This document shows, piece by piece, positions 63,801-64,000 of a stretch of DNA of 64,000 nt. The DNA is from Pseudomonas sp. GGS8. Its GTDB lineage: Bacteria > Pseudomonadota > Gammaproteobacteria > Pseudomonadales > Pseudomonadaceae. The stretch spans positions 5,335,501 to 5,399,500 of the forward strand of contig NZ_JALJWF010000001.1 of assembly GCF_024168645.1 (NCBI RefSeq), read 5' to 3'. The position numbers and the translations under genes were made by a program. The first letter of the stretch is position 1. Each line of letters begins with the position of its first letter. The notes beneath the pieces were generated by a model that was not told the origin of the DNA, did no database searches, and saw only the letters and a program-made list of their open reading frames with translations.

Positions 63801-64000
63801 GCCGAAGCGCGAAAACGTGGGTCAACATAGAGAATCGGCGCGGCCAGGCGCTGGAAGTCCGCCGCCTCCTCGGAATCGATGCCAAGGTCGCGCAACTGCA
63901 CCTGGGCCTGGGTCCAGGCCAGGGTCTTGGCGCGCTCGAAGGCATTGCGCTCATGGTGCTTGTCGATCAGATCCAGTAATGCCTCTCGCGAGCTTGCGAC
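60899..64000 (-). CDS. ndvB: NdvB-type cyclic beta-1,2-glucan synthase, C-terminal part, 5' end outside window
   Basis: About 1033 C-terminal residues are present; the frame stays open to the right edge, so the N-terminal glycosyltransferase and membrane part are not seen. The visible part begins in the region linking to GH94 (LAWTQAQVQLRDLGI). The glycosyltransferase-36/GH94 phosphorylase module follows, with its catalytic Asp in GSGDWNDGMNRVG and a late GGWTWYTGSAGWMYR motif. In rhizobia and Brucella this module sets the ring size of cyclic beta-1,2-glucan through phosphorolysis. A GH94 phosphorylase without synthase activity cannot be excluded without the N-terminus. Confidence 0.85.
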   Translation of the reverse strand, partial: VASSREALLDLIDKHHERNAFERAKTLAWTQAQVQLRDLGIDSEEAADFQRLAAPILYVDPRFRASAPAIIRGAGCQSGLWPLGISGDLPLVLLRIDEVEDLAQVRQLLRAREYWRIKGLHVDLVILNERASSYVQDLQEAIETAVRSTQSRLRFGEERRRGAVYTLRTDLMTVEARALLQAVARVELIAHRGSIADQLARLPMPAPRNWLAARQPPSMPVWPLPQAPVGDDGLEFFNGLGGFDRNGREYLITLERDQTTPAPWINVIANPAFGFQVSEHGSGYTWAENSRENQLTPWSNDPVADPGGEALYIRDEESHQLWSPTAQPIRDDGVYRAAHGFGYSRFNHSAHGIHTQLLQYVPLDDPLKISRLTLRNLSGRPRQLSVTAYVEWVLGTSRGTNGPFIQTEIDAATGMLLAHNPWSIAFPGRVAFADLGGRQSAWTADRREFLGRHGGPAAPQALLGRAPLSAACGAGLDPCAAQQCVVELAPGESVEVLVLLGQAESTDAAREMVLRYRERDLDEVLAAVKRHWDEVLGAVQVRTPDRALDILLNGWLLYQTLACRIWARSAFYQASGAYGFRDQLQDCMALAFAHPAQTRSHLLRAAARQFVEGDVQHWWLPHSGQGVRTRISDDRVWLAFACATYVTSSGDAEVLDESVPFIEGRQLDPSESDAFFQPMPADESASLFEHCARGLDQCLTLTGAHGLPLIGSGDWNDGMNRVGAGGQGESVWLGWLLLSTLNSFAPLADGRDDQRARRWRAHAGLLRKALEREAWDGDWYRRATFDDGTWLGSAACEECRIDSIAQSWAVLSGGADPARARLAMASLERLLIRRDDHLALLFAPPFAHTSLDPGYIKGYPPGLRENGGQYSHAAMWTILALTRLGEGDKAVELFALLNPINHARTPEQVERYKVEPYVIAADVYSVAPHIGRGGWTWYTGSAGWMYRAGVEGILGLRREGAFLVVDPCIPRHWPGFEARLRLDGSDYTISLKSAGRRCRDLEQALLDGVPQTCEQGAVRVPLDGCAHRLELVL

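Overview
The window comes from a high-GC gammaproteobacterial chromosome, most likely a fluorescens-group Pseudomonas. The evidence is the aprA-aprI-aprDEF / prtA / family I.3 lipase export locus, the mexS-mexT-mexEF-oprN efflux locus, a cbs-cgl pair, Pseudomonas-type REP palindromes and two DUF1652 proteins. No tRNA, rRNA, CRISPR array, prophage or plasmid backbone was recognised.

Region by region: (1) 1-12.9 kb, minus strand, is an extracellular enzyme secretion locus. It encodes a serralysin (AprA), its inhibitor (AprI), a type I exporter (AprD, AprE, AprF), a subtilase autotransporter (PrtA), a decayed remnant of a second autotransporter, and two tandem RTX lipases, the second cut by the window edge. 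(2) 13.4-26.3 kb is core and household material: an alcohol dehydrogenase, a DUF1652 protein with a seven-codon leader, a reverse-transsulfuration pair (cystathionine beta-synthase and gamma-lyase/synthase), a UvrD-type helicase, a pirin, phosphoglucomutase, a MocR-type regulator and an unrecognised 497-residue protein. (3) 26.9-48.9 kb is the mexS / mexT / mexEF-oprN efflux system. mexT and mexE, adjacent in P. aeruginosa, are separated here by 13.9 kb of inserted genes. (4) 49.0-50.25 kb is an IS3-family element that split a REP sequence. (5) 50.3-55.7 kb carries an orphan HlyD-type adaptor, a small protein-KaiC-like ATPase-histidine kinase operon, a Crp-like regulator and a second DUF1652 protein. 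(6) 55.7-64 kb carries a transketolase, a disulfide-reductase-like flavoprotein, a GH144-like beta-1,2-glucanase candidate, a 48-residue membrane protein and the C-terminal part of an NdvB-type cyclic beta-1,2-glucan synthase that runs off the right edge.

The most striking structure is the insertion between mexT and mexE. The last ten codons of mexT (encoding MFFGDPDSL plus stop) recur as isolated, gene-less copies at 40,542 and 42,616. The three copies delimit an 11.5-kb segment and a 2.1-kb segment. The 11.5-kb segment carries an RND pump, an outer-membrane factor, an SDR, a FadL-type porin, a TetR, an OYE flavoprotein and an HxlR. The 2.1-kb segment carries an EamA exporter and an XRE-cupin regulator. 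Copies 2 and 3 also share a 45-nt upstream arm. This looks like repeated site-specific capture of gene cassettes at the 3' end of mexT, with no recombinase visible. Inside the larger segment, four copies of the operator TGTGACCA-N10-TGGTCACA lie before the pump operon, the outer-membrane factor, the FadL gene and the tetR gene, so these form one compact regulon.
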